Shown: positions 40,605 through 51,383, numbered from the stretch's first letter. The stretch is 64,000 bases of DNA from Tessaracoccus aquimaris (GCF_001997345.1 NZ_CP019606.1:2790001-2854000); one strand, 5' to 3'. Numbers and translations are program-made. The notes: generated from the letters alone by a model not told the origin.

Positions 40605-41522
40605 ATGCTGGTCGCCGAACCGACGCCGGCTCACCGCGCCGTGACGCGATGGGCCAACGCCCTGATCTTCGTCACGGTCCTGCTCGGCGCGGTCGTCTGC
40701 GCCACCGACTCCAGTTCGACGTGCCCCGCCTGGCCGGTCTGCTACGCCGACAAGGTCGCCCCCGACCTGCGACCCGGGCTCCTGGAGAATCCCGCCATCG
40801 AGTTCGTGCACCGCTTCATCAGCTTCTCCGCGCTGGTCCTGCTCGGCTTCTCGGGGCGGATGGGCCGCCGCTCCCCAGACGTGCGGGTGCGCGTCTTCCC
40901 GTGGGCGGCGCTGCTGTGCGGCGTCGGATCTGCCGTCTTCGGGATGATGATCATCCTCTTCCACCTGCCGCTGGCGCTCGGCCTGCTCGACCTGCTGTTC
41001 GCGCTCATCGCGATGGTCCTGATCGCCGTCACCGACGCAGCGCTGCGCCGCGACCGGACTCAGGCGAGGCAGCCGAGGATCGCCCGGCTGATCCGCACCA
41101 CGCTCGCGACGCTCATCGTGATGCACCTGCTCGGCAGCGTGGTCGCGGGCACCACGAGCGCGGGAACGGGGTCGTTCACGCGCTGCCTCAGTTGGCCGCT
41201 CTGGGCGCTGCCCGCCATTGACCGGTTCCCGGCGCTACAGGTGGTGCGGATCGTGCTTGCCGCGGCCGCGCTCGCGTTGATCGTCTGGATCGTGACGCTG
41301 GCGCTGCGGCACCGTCGACTCCGACTGGCCGCGCTTCTGGTGGCCCTCGCGACCGCAGTCGAGGTGGTGCTCGGCGTCGTGATCTCCGCGGGAGGACTCG
41401 CGTCGACGCAGAACAATGGCATCCATCTCCCGGTCGCGGTGGCCTACGCGGCCGCCGCCGTCACGATCGTGTGGTCGCTCGCCTGGCTACTCGGGCTGTG
41501 TCGAACGGTCGCCAAGCGGTAG
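40605..41522 (+). CDS. ctaA: CtaA/COX15-like heme A synthase family protein
   Basis: A 305-residue eight-helix membrane protein. The first external loop has the Cys pair in TCPAWPVC; helix 2 carries EFVHRFIS (Glu plus heme-ligand His); further histidines lie in FHLPLALG, VMHLLGS and NNGIHLPVA, matching the repeat architecture of heme A synthase, which converts heme O to heme A for cytochrome aa3 oxidase. GGAGGAGG before ATG at 40605. Its last 36 bp overlap the convergent SUKH gene. No oxidase genes are in view. Confidence 0.85.
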   Translation: MLVAEPTPAHRAVTRWANALIFVTVLLGAVVCATDSSSTCPAWPVCYADKVAPDLRPGLLENPAIEFVHRFISFSALVLLGFSGRMGRRSPDVRVRVFPWAALLCGVGSAVFGMMIILFHLPLALGLLDLLFALIAMVLIAVTDAALRRDRTQARQPRIARLIRTTLATLIVMHLLGSVVAGTTSAGTGSFTRCLSWPLWALPAIDRFPALQVVRIVLAAAALALIVWIVTLALRHRRLRLAALLVALATAVEVVLGVVISAGGLASTQNNGIHLPVAVAYAAAAVTIVWSLAWLLGLCRTVAKR

Positions 41523-42089
41523 CAGGAAGGTCCCGTCTGAGACCTCGAATGACCCGTCCTCGACCCCGTCACAGAACCGGGCGAGGAAGGCGGACAGACT
41601 GACCGCCTCAGGTGGCGAGAGGTCGGGCACGTTGGGCAGGTAGAACACCTGGCCCGCGACGCCGAGGCTGCCTGGCGACATGTCGAGGCACCAGAAGCAG
41701 TCGGCCAGTTCCGCGAACGGCACCCACCCCGGCGAGATCACCTCGTGGCGGTAGTGGCTCGGCTGGGCCGCGGGCACCGCCATGTCGGAGACGGCCTCGG
41801 AGAGGAACCGGTAGGTGGTCGCGATCCCGTCGACGCTCAACAGTCGCGCCCACTGGATCGGTCCGTCGGGCGCGACCCGCCGATCCTGCCCGTTGGCGAG
41901 TTCGAGCATGGCCCGCAACTCCGGCGGGACGGGGAAGCCCAACTCCCACTCGAGCAGCGTCAACTCGTCGCGGCCCGCCCCGGGCAGGAAGGGCGCGTTG
42001 TCGGGGAGCAGGTCCTCGACCAGCCGACGGAACCGGGGAAACACGTCGCGGATCCGCGCGACCCCCTCGGCCTCGTCGGCACCGGTCAC
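41487..42089 (-). CDS. SMI1/KNR4 (SUKH-1) family protein
   Basis: A 200-residue soluble protein with the SUKH core: ELTLLEWELGFPVPPELRAMLELANGQ (about 40-66, partly quoted: LGFPVPPELRAML) and PGWVPFAELADCFWCLDMSPG. SUKH proteins often give immunity to nuclease toxins, but solitary housekeeping forms are common. No toxin is adjacent. The GTG start overlaps the stop of the CNNM gene by 4 bp, making it the third gene of that operon. The 3' end overlaps ctaA by 36 bp tail-to-tail. Confidence 0.85.
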   Translation of the reverse strand: MTGADEAEGVARIRDVFPRFRRLVEDLLPDNAPFLPGAGRDELTLLEWELGFPVPPELRAMLELANGQDRRVAPDGPIQWARLLSVDGIATTYRFLSEAVSDMAVPAAQPSHYRHEVISPGWVPFAELADCFWCLDMSPGSLGVAGQVFYLPNVPDLSPPEAVSLSAFLARFCDGVEDGSFEVSDGTFLLPLGDRSTQPE

Positions 42090-43116
42090 GCGGCCTCCTC
42101 GGCCCTCAGCATGGCCGACGGCATCAGGCTAGGCAGCACGTCCTCGAACGTCAGCACCCCGACCTCGCGGTCCTCGTCGACGACGATCGCCAACTGGGTG
42201 CGCTCCTGCCGGATCATCGATACCGCGGTGCCTAGCCCCATGTCGGCCGACACCACGACGGGGGTCCGCGCGAGCGTGAGCGCCGGGGCGGACAGGTCGG
42301 CCGCATTCAGCGTGTCGCGGACATGGACGACGCCGACGGTGCGGGCGCCGTCCCTGACGAGGACCCGCAGGTGGCGGCTGTAGCGCGTCACCTCCTGCAC
42401 GTCGGCGATGGTCGCGTCGACGGGCACCTCGGAGAGCACCTGGTGCTCGGGCAGCACCTCGCGGACCTTCGTGTCGCGCAGCGTCAGCACCTGCTCAAGC
42501 GATCCGGTGTAGCGCGAGTCGAGGGCCCCGACGTTTGCGGAGTGCTCGACGAGGGCGCGCAACCCTGCCGCGTCCTGGCCGTGGTCCAACTCGTTGACGG
42601 GCTCGGCGCCCGCACGTCGGACCAGCCAGTTCGCCGCGGCGTTCATGGCCTTGAGGACCGGACGGGTGAGCCACATGTAGCCGCGCAGCGGGAGCGCGAG
42701 CAGCACCGAGGAGTCCTCCGGGTGCGCGATGGCCCACGACTTGGGCGCCATCTCGCCGATCACCAGGTGCAGGAACGTGACGATGATCAGGGCGAGCACG
42801 AACGCCACCACGTCGGCGACCGCCGTCGGCATGCCGCTCTCCAGCAGCGGCATCAGCGCGTGGTGCACCGCGGGCTTGGTGATGGCGCCGAGCGCGAGGG
42901 TGCAGATGGTGATGCCGAGTTGGGCGCCGGCGAGCACGAGGGTCAGTTCGGCGGAGTTCTTCAGCGCCGCCCTGCCCGCCGCCGTGGAGGCGCGCCGCTC
43001 GAGGCGGTGCTGCTTGGCCGCCATCAGGGCGAACTCTGCGGCGACGAAGAACGCGCTCAGCGCGATGATGACGACCGTCCAGATCGTGACGGTCCAGCCG
43101 TTCATGGCAAGGGGGA

Positions 43117-43120
<4 letters not shown>
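42086..43120 (-). CDS. CNNM-domain transporter with CBS pair (CorC-like), second copy
   Basis: A 344-residue membrane protein: DUF21/CNNM transmembrane domain (about 1-175, with AEFALMAAKQHRLERRA and IGEMAPKSWAIAHPE) and two CBS domains (about 205-335). It lacks the CorC/HlyC C-terminal domain seen in its upstream partner. CNNM proteins move or regulate Mg2+/Co2+. The ATG overlaps the partner's stop (ATGA), and its own stop overlaps the SUKH start. Confidence 0.9.
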
Positions 43121-44466
<1,346 letters not shown>

Positions 44467-44633
44467 CGGGCGGCCTCATGGGGCGGGATGCGTTTATGAC
44501 TCTCCGAGTCAGTGGTTGGCATGCGCACCAGTATTGCAGTCGGAGCAAGCCTCGACCGATTGGCGAGGTTCGTTCCTGGCGAATCGGCTGGGTCGCTAGG
44601 CTGAGGGCCAACTCCAGGGAAAGGCCACACCTT

Positions 44634-45616
44634 GTGAAGGGCATCGTCGTTTTCTCCGGCTCGGCGCACCCTGCTCTCGCCGACGAGATCTGCAGCAACC
44701 TCGGCATCGAACGATCCGGCGTCAACATCTCCAGGTTCAGCAACGACTGCCTCCAGGCGCAGTTGCTCGCCAACTGCCGCCAACGCGATGTCTACATCGT
44801 CCAGCCCTCGTGCCCCCCACGCAGGAGCACCTGATGGAGCTTCTGCTGATGGTCGACGCCGCCCGCGGCGCCTCGGCGCAGCAGATCACCGCCGTCATGC
44901 CGCACTACGCCTACGCGCGCTCCGACAAGAAGGACGCCTCGCGGATCTCGCTCGGGGGCCGGTTGGTCGCCGACCTGCTGACAACCGCCGGCGTCGACCG
45001 CGTCCTGACGATGGCGCTGCACGCGCCGCAGGTGCACGGCTTCTTCTCGGTTCCGGTCGATCACCTGACGGCGCTTGGCGTGATCGCCGATCATTACCGC
45101 GGCAGGGATCTCAGCAACTACGTCGTCGTCTCCCCCGACCTCGGCAACGCGAAGCAGGCGACGCTGCTCGCCCGCCTCCTGAACCTGCCGGTGGCGGCAG
45201 GCTCGAAGCAGCGTCTCGCGGACGACCGGGTCGTGATCGACTCCATCGTCGGCGACGTGGCGGGCAAGAACGCGATCGTCCTCGACGACGAGATCGCAAC
45301 GGGCGGCTCGATCATGGAGATCGTGAACCGGCTCGACGACTTCGGCTGCGGCGAGGTGTCCGTGGCGTGCACGCACGGGCTGTTCACCGGTAACGCGGTC
45401 GGCAAGCTGACGTCGTCGGACCGGATCTTCGAGGTCGTCTCGACCAACACCGTCCCCGCTCCTGCCGAGTTCCCCGGCCTGACGCAACTGAGCATCGCGG
45501 AACTGTTCGCCGACGCGATCGCCCGGATCCACACGGGTCGCTCGGTCAGCAAACTGTTCAACGGCGTCGACCCCGCATACGCGCCGCCGCCGGAGCCCCC
45601 GGAAGGTCTCTTCTGA
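44634..45616 (+). pseudogene. prs: Ribose-phosphate pyrophosphokinase, broken by a one-base deletion in a C-run
   Basis: PRPP synthetase split between two frames. GTG at 44634 (GGGAAAGG upstream; TAGGCT -10 at 44597) gives MKGIVVFSGSAHPALA through DVYIVQPSCPP, then runs to a TGA at 44829. The other frame continues TQEHLMELLLMVDAARG to the end, with ATP and PRPP-loop motifs YARSDKKD and VLDDEIATGGS. The break is the C6 run at 44813-44818; one more C (or a -1 slip) yields a continuous 327-residue protein reading QPSCPPTQEHLMELL, as in the conserved Q-x-x-C-x-PT motif. It may be a sequence error, slippage site or true mutation. The divergent sequence suggests a second, non-housekeeping paralogue. 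Confidence 0.85.
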
Positions 45617-45625
45617 GCCCAGACG

Positions 45626-46945
45626 TCAGCGTCCGGCACCGCGGTTGCGGCGGATCCGCTCGACCACCTCTCGCCAACTCGGCACGATCACACCTTCCTC
45701 GGCCATCAGCGCGCGCAGCCTGCGCCTGCTGATCAGGATGCCCGCGAGCCCGACGACGAAGAACGGGGCCTGCAGCGCCCATGCAAGGCGCAGGTCCTGC
45801 GCGCTGTAGTCGGCGCCTCCCGAGACCCAGTCCAGGAAGATGCCCATCAGCAGGATCAGGATGGTGCCACCGGTGAAGCCGCCCGCGATGACGACGCCGT
45901 TCGCGGCGCCGAGGCGGGTCACGGGCAGGTTGGTGCGCGGGAAGTCGAAGCCGATTCCGGTGCTTGGACCGTTGGCGGCGATCACCACGATGAGCAGGAA
46001 CAGCAGCGGCGCGGGCGCCTTCCCCGGCCAGAGCAGCACCGCGGCCCAGGAGAGGATCAGCGCGCCGATGACGATCAGCGCAAGGTTGCTGCGCCGCAGC
46101 GGGTGCCTGGCCGTGAGGGCGCCGATGATCGGCCCCGCGACCATCGAGGCGACCGACAGCAGCGTGAACAGGCCTGACGCCGCCAGTTGCGTCAGCCCCT
46201 GCCCGACGATCAGGTACGGCATGCCCCACATGAACAGGAAGGCGTTCATGGAGAAGCCGGAGGTGAAGTGGATCCAGAAGCCCAGTTGGGTCGCGGGGTG
46301 CTTGGTGACGCCGAGCACGTTGCTGGGGATCTCGCGCAGCGGGTCGGCGACGACGGCGGTGGCCTCGCCCCGTGGGGCGTTACGCACGAAGGTGACGGTG
46401 GCCAGGGCCGCGAGCAGGCACGTTGAGGCGGCAATCAGCAGGCCGTTGGTCCAGCCGAGGTGCTGGATCAGCGGAAGCACGACCGCCACGGCCGCGATCT
46501 GCCCGATGGCCGAACACATGCCGGTGACCTGGCTGAGGATCGGCACCCGTTTCGCGTCGAACCACCGCGGCAGCAGGCGCAGCACGGAGTTGAAGATGCA
46601 CGCGTCGCCGACGCCGAGCAGCAGGCGCGCCGCGTAGGCCAGCGGAAGGTCGTCTGCGAAGGCGAGCAGCACCTGCCCTACGCCCGCCAGTAGCACCCCC
46701 GCGGTCAGCAGCGCCCGCGATCCGAACCGGTCGAGCAGCAGCCCCACCGGTACCTGGGCGAGCGCGTAGGTGGCCAGTTGGAGGACGACGAAGGTGGAGA
46801 TGACGCCGGGCGTGGTGCCGAAATGCTGGGCCGCCTCGAGCCCGGCGACGCCGAGCGAGGTGCGGTGCATGACGACCACCGCGTAGGCGAAGAGGCCTAC
46901 GCCCCAAACCACCCAGGCAGCACGGCCGTATCGGTTGTCGCTCAC
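45626..46945 (-). CDS. MFS transporter (nitrate/organic-acid porter-like)
   Basis: A 439-residue 12-helix permease. The loop after helix 2 reads VGLLLDRFGSRALL, and helix 4 LLLGVGDACIFNSVLRLLPRWF matches a subgroup of MFS carriers related to glycerol-phosphate/organic-acid porters. Substrate unknown. GTG at 46945 with GGGAGG 6 nt upstream is preferred to the GTG/ATG region at 46996. Tail-to-tail with prs. Confidence 0.85.
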   Translation of the reverse strand: MSDNRYGRAAWVVWGVGLFAYAVVVMHRTSLGVAGLEAAQHFGTTPGVISTFVVLQLATYALAQVPVGLLLDRFGSRALLTAGVLLAGVGQVLLAFADDLPLAYAARLLLGVGDACIFNSVLRLLPRWFDAKRVPILSQVTGMCSAIGQIAAVAVVLPLIQHLGWTNGLLIAASTCLLAALATVTFVRNAPRGEATAVVADPLREIPSNVLGVTKHPATQLGFWIHFTSGFSMNAFLFMWGMPYLIVGQGLTQLAASGLFTLLSVASMVAGPIIGALTARHPLRRSNLALIVIGALILSWAAVLLWPGKAPAPLLFLLIVVIAANGPSTGIGFDFPRTNLPVTRLGAANGVVIAGGFTGGTILILLMGIFLDWVSGGADYSAQDLRLAWALQAPFFVVGLAGILISRRRLRALMAEEGVIVPSWREVVERIRRNRGAGR

Positions 46946-47065
46946 GCTCGCCTCCCTGGCCACCCTAACGGCGCTGGCCCTGACAGGCGCAAACATGCGG
47001 ATAGTGCCCCAAGGGGCGCTCGACGTTGAGCGACAGGCAAGCGTCCGGCCGCGGCAGGCCCCGTA

Positions 47066-47102
47066 GGGTCGGCCCGAGTGCCGGGAGCTGTCGGGCCGAC
47101 CC
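47066..47102 (-). terminator. Perfect 12-bp stem hairpin, probable adh terminator
   Basis: GGGTCGGCCCGA and TCGGGCCGACCC pair perfectly around a 13-nt loop. It lies 143 nt after the alcohol dehydrogenase stop on the minus strand. The rest of the 299-bp gap (46946-47244) has no recognisable gene. Confidence 0.5.
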
Positions 47103-47244
47103 GGCCGGCCGCAGGACAGTGGACGCTGTACCTGCTGTTACTCATCGTCTCACCCCGCTCTGACGATCAGCCCGGGGGTGCCCGGTCGGTCGCGGAAGGG
47201 CTGTGCTACCCTCCCGCGACCCGGCCTGACTAGGGCAGATGACC

Positions 47245-48291
47245 TCAGATCGTCGATGCGTCGATGACGTAGCGGTAGCGCACCTTGGATGCGACCACGT
47301 TGTCGTAGGCCTCGTTGATCTTGTCTGCGGAGATGATCTCGACGATCGGGCGCAGGTCGTGCTCTGCGCAGAAGTCCAGCATCGCCTGGGTCTCGGCGAT
47401 GCCGCCGATGTTCGAGCCGGCGAGCACGCGCGCCTGCCCGGTGAGGACGCCGATGTCGAACGTCGAGGAGTCCTCGGGCAGCCCGACGTTGACGAGCACC
47501 CCATGGGCCTTCAGCAACTTCAGCATCTCGTCGAGGTCGATGCCGTCGGAGATCGTCGACAGGATCAGGTCGAAGCTGCCGCGCAGGGCTCGCATCGCGG
47601 AAGGGTCCTGCGTGGAGACGTAGTCGGTCGCACCGAGCTTGAGGCCGTCGTCACGCTTGGAGAGCGAGCGGCCGAGCACGATGGTCTCCGCGCCGAGCGC
47701 GGCGGCGAACTGCACGCCCATGTGGCCGAGGCCACCCATGCCGACGATGCCGACACGCTTGCCTGGGCCGGCGCCCCATCGCTTGAGCGGGTTGTAGGTG
47801 GTGATGCCAGCGCACATCAGCGGGGCGGCGTGCTCGAGGCTGACGGAGTCGGGAACCCGGATCAGGTAGTCCTGTTCGACCGTGATGCCCTTGGAGTAGC
47901 CGCCCTGGGTGGGGAGGCCGTCGCGGCCGACGCCGTTGTAGGTCCACACGGTGCCGGGGCGGCCGGTGCAGAACTGCTCCTCGCCCTGCTTGCACATCTC
48001 GCACTCGCCGCAGGAATCGACGAAACAGCCGACGCCGACCCGGTCGCCGATCGCGAACTTGGTGACGTCGGATCCGACGGCGCTGACGATGCCCGCGATC
48101 TCGTGTCCGCCGACGAACGGGTAAGAGATCGGGCCCCACTCACCGCGAGCGGTGTGGATGTCTGAGTGGCAGATGCCTGCGTAGTGGATGTCGAAGTAGA
48201 CCTCCGTCGGGCCGGGCTCGCGGCGCGTGATGGTGGTCGGGTGGTAGGCGCCGGTCGGCGAATCGATGGCGTATGCGGCTACCTCGGGCAT
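47245..48291 (-). CDS. Zinc-dependent alcohol dehydrogenase (cinnamyl alcohol dehydrogenase/YahK type)
   Basis: A 348-residue medium-chain dehydrogenase/reductase. Catalytic zinc ligands GICHSDIH (Cys, His), GGHEIAG and a later Cys; structural zinc CGECEMCKQGEEQFC; Rossmann loop VGIVGMGGLGHMGVQ. The TWTYNGVGRDG-like VWTYNGVGRDG stretch marks the NADP(H)-aldehyde reductase (YahK/CAD) branch, which reduces a broad range of aldehydes. ATG at 48291 preceded by TTGGAGG. Monocistronic. Confidence 0.93.
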   Translation of the reverse strand: MPEVAAYAIDSPTGAYHPTTITRREPGPTEVYFDIHYAGICHSDIHTARGEWGPISYPFVGGHEIAGIVSAVGSDVTKFAIGDRVGVGCFVDSCGECEMCKQGEEQFCTGRPGTVWTYNGVGRDGLPTQGGYSKGITVEQDYLIRVPDSVSLEHAAPLMCAGITTYNPLKRWGAGPGKRVGIVGMGGLGHMGVQFAAALGAETIVLGRSLSKRDDGLKLGATDYVSTQDPSAMRALRGSFDLILSTISDGIDLDEMLKLLKAHGVLVNVGLPEDSSTFDIGVLTGQARVLAGSNIGGIAETQAMLDFCAEHDLRPIVEIISADKINEAYDNVVASKVRYRYVIDASTI

Positions 48292-48359
48292 GTTTCCTCC
48301 AAGGAAAACTCAAGTGGGGTCGGCCCGTCGCTCGGGCTCGCCGCTAGCCTACCGCCGCG

Positions 48360-48824
48360 TCAGTCGCCGTATGCCTCCACTGCGACCTTGACGGACCCGT
48401 CGGGCTGGTCTGCGCGGGCGTAGCGGGCATGCTTGTAGGCGGCGTCCGGCGTCGCTGCGCAGACCTGATCTTCGGAGAGGACCGGCAGGTCGAAGCACTC
48501 GGCGCCCGGCTCGCCGTAGCCGTACAGCGACGCCTCCCAGGCGGCGACGCCGTCTGCCGGGACGGTGAAGGTCGCGTCGAGACTCCAGTCCTGGAACGAC
48601 GAGTAACTCGACGACTCGAGCGTGGTGCCCTCGGGCAGGTCCATGCGGGTGAGTTCCTCGATGGTCTCCGCGTCGACAGGGCAGTCGGTGGGGCCCAGCC
48701 AGTGGTCGCAGCCGGCGTCGTCGCCGAAGGACCGGCCGACGACGAAGGCGAGGGTGATGACGAGGCCGAGCAGGATCGCCACGGCCAGGCCGATCAGCAC
48801 CCAGAAGACGGGACGCTTTGTCAT
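48360..48824 (-). CDS. Membrane-anchored hypothetical protein
   Basis: A 154-residue protein of no recognised family. One transmembrane helix near the N-terminus (about 8-32, preceded by KRP), then a ~120-residue outside domain with four Cys (CDHWLGPTDC, ECFDLP, VCAAT), suggesting two disulfides, and acidic composition. It likely displays a small folded domain on the cell surface. Its stop is 69 nt from the adh start, and the protease gene upstream ends 32 nt before its ATG, so it may be co-transcribed with the protease. Confidence 0.7.
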   Translation of the reverse strand: MTKRPVFWVLIGLAVAILLGLVITLAFVVGRSFGDDAGCDHWLGPTDCPVDAETIEELTRMDLPEGTTLESSSYSSFQDWSLDATFTVPADGVAAWEASLYGYGEPGAECFDLPVLSEDQVCAATPDAAYKHARYARADQPDGSVKVAVEAYGD

Positions 48825-48856
48825 GGCGTCAAGGATGCCTGAGCGGCGGTCCAGGC

Positions 48857-49690
48857 CTACTCGCCGCTGAGGCCTTCCAGCCAGTCGGCGGTCGGCTCGG
48901 CGCCCGGCATCGGGGCCTCCGCGTCGGCGGACGGCGTGGTGCAGTTGGGCTTCTCGCCGGGGGCGGGGCCGAACTCCTTGCCGTCAAAGACATAGGTCTT
49001 CGCGTACTCGTAGTAGGCGTCGTACTTGCCCGTGTCGTACGGGTTGTCGAGCGCGCAACGGCCGACGTAGTAGCCGATCACGTCGGCGAAGGTCTCGGTG
49101 ACGCTGCCGCCGGCGTAGGAGGAGAACTTGCCCTCCTTGGCGAACAGCTTCTTGAACGTCTGCCAGTACTCGGGCTCGCTGTAGCGGTCCGAGTTGAGGA
49201 CGTGACCCAGTTCGTGCGCGACGAGGCGCGTCAGGCGACCCTCGTCACCGGAGTCGAGCGCCTTCTGGAACTTCGAGAAGTCGTAGGTGACGTAGTTGCC
49301 CTTGGTGAGGCTCCAGTCGCCCCAGGCGTAGCCGCTGATGTTGGCGGCGTTGAGGCCGACGTTGCCGTCCACCTTCGCCTGCAGGTCCTTGCGGTAGGAG
49401 GTGCACTCCATCGCGTCGAGCGTCTCCCACAGGATCTTGATCGACGGGCGGCGCTCCTCGGTCCACTGGGAACCGGTCAGCTTGAAGCCGAAGTTGGTGG
49501 TGATGCCGTCCTTGAGCTCCGAGATCGACGCGTCCTCAGGGAACGGGAACGTCGGGGCGCAGGGGTTGGGGATGCCGGTGACCGGCGCGACCGGGGTCGG
49601 CGCGAGGGGAAGCGCGGTCGCGGTGGTGGCGACGACGGATACGACGGCTGCGGCCAGCCCTGTGGCCGCTGCTGCGATCCATTTGCGCAC
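48857..49690 (-). CDS. Secreted zinc metalloprotease-like protein (HExxH)
   Basis: A 277-residue exported protein. Signal peptide about 1-27 (MRKW, Ala-rich, cleavage near TATA-LPL). The zincin motif VAHELGHVLNSD supplies two His and the catalytic Glu; ETFADVIGYYVGR about 40 residues later offers a third acidic ligand, a gluzincin-like arrangement. The C-terminal 40 residues are Pro/Glu-rich. Only four Cys, likely in disulfides. Specific family not recognised; substrate unknown. Upstream of the membrane-anchored gene at 48360. Confidence 0.75.
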   Translation of the reverse strand: MRKWIAAAATGLAAAVVSVVATTATALPLAPTPVAPVTGIPNPCAPTFPFPEDASISELKDGITTNFGFKLTGSQWTEERRPSIKILWETLDAMECTSYRKDLQAKVDGNVGLNAANISGYAWGDWSLTKGNYVTYDFSKFQKALDSGDEGRLTRLVAHELGHVLNSDRYSEPEYWQTFKKLFAKEGKFSSYAGGSVTETFADVIGYYVGRCALDNPYDTGKYDAYYEYAKTYVFDGKEFGPAPGEKPNCTTPSADAEAPMPGAEPTADWLEGLSGE

Positions 49691-49825
49691 GAAGCACTCC
49701 TCTTACCGGAAAATTCCTCCCCAAGATTCTCTCAGGAATCTCAGGAAGTCAAACTCGGGGGTCGGTTATGTGCATAACCGCTGCTCAGCGTCGCGGCGGA
49801 TATCGCGTTGCACCGGGGGCCGATT

Positions 49826-49866
49826 TGTCCACAGGCCGCACGGATCACGCGCGAAGTTATCCACAA
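49826..49866. promoter_or_regulatory. Two DnaA-box-like nonamers upstream of the Tad locus
   Basis: TTGTCCACA (49826-49834) and consensus TTATCCACA (49858-49866), same orientation, about 80-120 nt before the cpaB start. Confidence 0.45.
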
Positions 49867-49947
49867 AAAGAGCGGGACTTGGTCAAAAACCCCACGTCAG
49901 AGGCCACTTCGGGCTTGAATGAGGCTCCCGGGGGGAGGAGGCGTGCG

Positions 49948-50592
49948 ATGCACAGCCCGCAGCAGCGACCGACGAAGCCAGATCTGACGCCGCCGTCGAC
50001 ACCACGCCCCGACGTCGTGCAGTTGCGCGCCCGTCGCAGCCCCCGGCTGATCGCTCTCGGCGTCCTCCTGGTGGTCCTCGGCGGCCTCGGCGCGGCGGCC
50101 CTCTACTCGATGAACACCGACGAGCGTCAGGTGATCGTGATGGCCGCGGACGTCCGGCGCGGCGAGCAGATCGAGCCGGGCGACCTGAGGTTGGTCGACC
50201 TGCCAGGCTCCGCCGGGATCACGGCGCTGCCCGCCGACCGGTTCGATTCACTGCTCGGGCAGGAGGCTCTGACGGACCTGCCCTCCGGCTCGTTCCCGCT
50301 CGGCAGTCACGTGGGGGCCGCTCCCCTGCCGTCGGGCCGCACGGTCGTCGGGCTCCGGTTGCCGCTCGGGAAACTGCCCTCCGCCGACATCGACGTCGGC
50401 ACCGCCGTCCGGGTCGTCGGGCTCTCCGAGGGCGATCAGTCCTCGGTGGACGCGGTGACGGCGAGCCTTCCCCTCGCGCTGGAGGACGGCATGACCTTCG
50501 CGCTGGAGGTGACGGTCGCCGATGCAGAGGCGGACGCCGTCGCGCGCCTCGCTGCGGGGGATCTGGTCGCCGTCGTCGTGGTGGGTCAGTGA
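49948..50592 (+). CDS. cpaB: CpaB/RcpC-like SAF-domain pilus assembly protein
   Basis: A 214-residue protein that starts the Tad locus. Cytoplasmic Pro/Arg-rich N-terminus, one transmembrane helix (about 34-54), then a SAF domain (VIVMAADVRRGEQIEPGDLRLVDLP, partly quoted: AADVRRGEQIEPGDL). In Tad systems CpaB/RcpC is an assembly factor at the outer face of the membrane. GGGGGAGGAGG lies 7 nt before ATG 49948. The stop overlaps the next gene's start. Confidence 0.82.
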   Translation: MHSPQQRPTKPDLTPPSTPRPDVVQLRARRSPRLIALGVLLVVLGGLGAAALYSMNTDERQVIVMAADVRRGEQIEPGDLRLVDLPGSAGITALPADRFDSLLGQEALTDLPSGSFPLGSHVGAAPLPSGRTVVGLRLPLGKLPSADIDVGTAVRVVGLSEGDQSSVDAVTASLPLALEDGMTFALEVTVADAEADAVARLAAGDLVAVVVVGQ

Positions 50593-51383
50593 TGGCCGTC
50601 GTCCTGCTCGCCTCCTGCGCCGGCTCCCCCGGCGTGACGACCACCGCGCTCGGGATGGCACTCACCTGGCCGCGGCACGTGCTGCTCGCCGACTGCGACC
50701 GGGACGCCGCCCAGGCGGTGCAGGCCGGTTACCTGCGCGGGATGGACCACGGCGGGCGCGGGCTGATGGCGGTCGCCCGGCTGCACCGCGAGGGGGTCGC
50801 GCTGGCCCCGGAGTTGTGGCGCCAGACCCTCCCGCTCATCCAAGGCGGCTCCGTCCAACGCCGCCTGCTGCCCGGGTTCACGTCGGCCGGCTCGTCGCGG
50901 CTCTTCGAACACGTGTGGGCCGCGCTGGCCGACGCGTTCGGCATGCTCGACGCTCAAGGCGTGGACGTGATCGTCGATGCCGGGCGGGTCTCCGTGCACG
51001 GCCTGCCGCCGGCGCTCCTTGCCGCCTCCGACGCCGTCCTCCTGTGCGTCCGATCGTCGTTGCGGTCGTTGGCGGCGGCGCGGATCCACCTCCTGACCCT
51101 GGAGGATCAGTTGGGAGCGCTGACGGTCCCCCGCCCCGCGGCGCTTGCCATCGTCGGGCCTGGCAGGCCGTACTCCTCGGCCGACATCGCGGCCCAGTTC
51201 GGGCTGCCTTCCTGGCTGGAGCCGGCGTGGGATCCGCAGGCGGCCGAGGTGCTCAGCGACGGGGGCGACGAGCCGAAGCGGTTCAGCTCGGGCCGGTTCA
51301 TGGGGCGGTTGCGCCGAGAGTCGGCCGCCCTCTTCGAGCGCGTGCAGCGGATGTCGATGGTGAGCGCGGAGGCCGCGAGATGA
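50592..51383 (+). CDS. tadZ: TadZ/CpaE-like ParA-family protein with altered Walker A
   Basis: A 263-residue member of the MinD/ParA group next to the pilus motor genes. The N-terminal loop CAGSPGVTTTALGM replaces the normal KGGVGKTT, so both lysines of the deviant Walker A are missing; ADCDRDAAQA follows where the switch I/Walker A-prime Asp would be, and VDVIVDAGRV in place of Walker B. It probably localises the Tad machine to the pole and not by classic ATP cycling. ATG 50592 overlaps the cpaB stop (TGATG); GTG 50589 is an alternative. Confidence 0.78.
   Translation: MAVVLLASCAGSPGVTTTALGMALTWPRHVLLADCDRDAAQAVQAGYLRGMDHGGRGLMAVARLHREGVALAPELWRQTLPLIQGGSVQRRLLPGFTSAGSSRLFEHVWAALADAFGMLDAQGVDVIVDAGRVSVHGLPPALLAASDAVLLCVRSSLRSLAAARIHLLTLEDQLGALTVPRPAALAIVGPGRPYSSADIAAQFGLPSWLEPAWDPQAAEVLSDGGDEPKRFSSGRFMGRLRRESAALFERVQRMSMVSAEAAR

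Noticed and set aside
47066..47102. Structured non-coding RNA gene
   Set aside because: A single perfect hairpin downstream of adh is better explained as a terminator; no further conserved structure is evident.
49826..49866. Chromosomal replication origin
   Set aside because: Only two boxes, no AT-rich unwinding region and no dnaA/dnaN neighbours.
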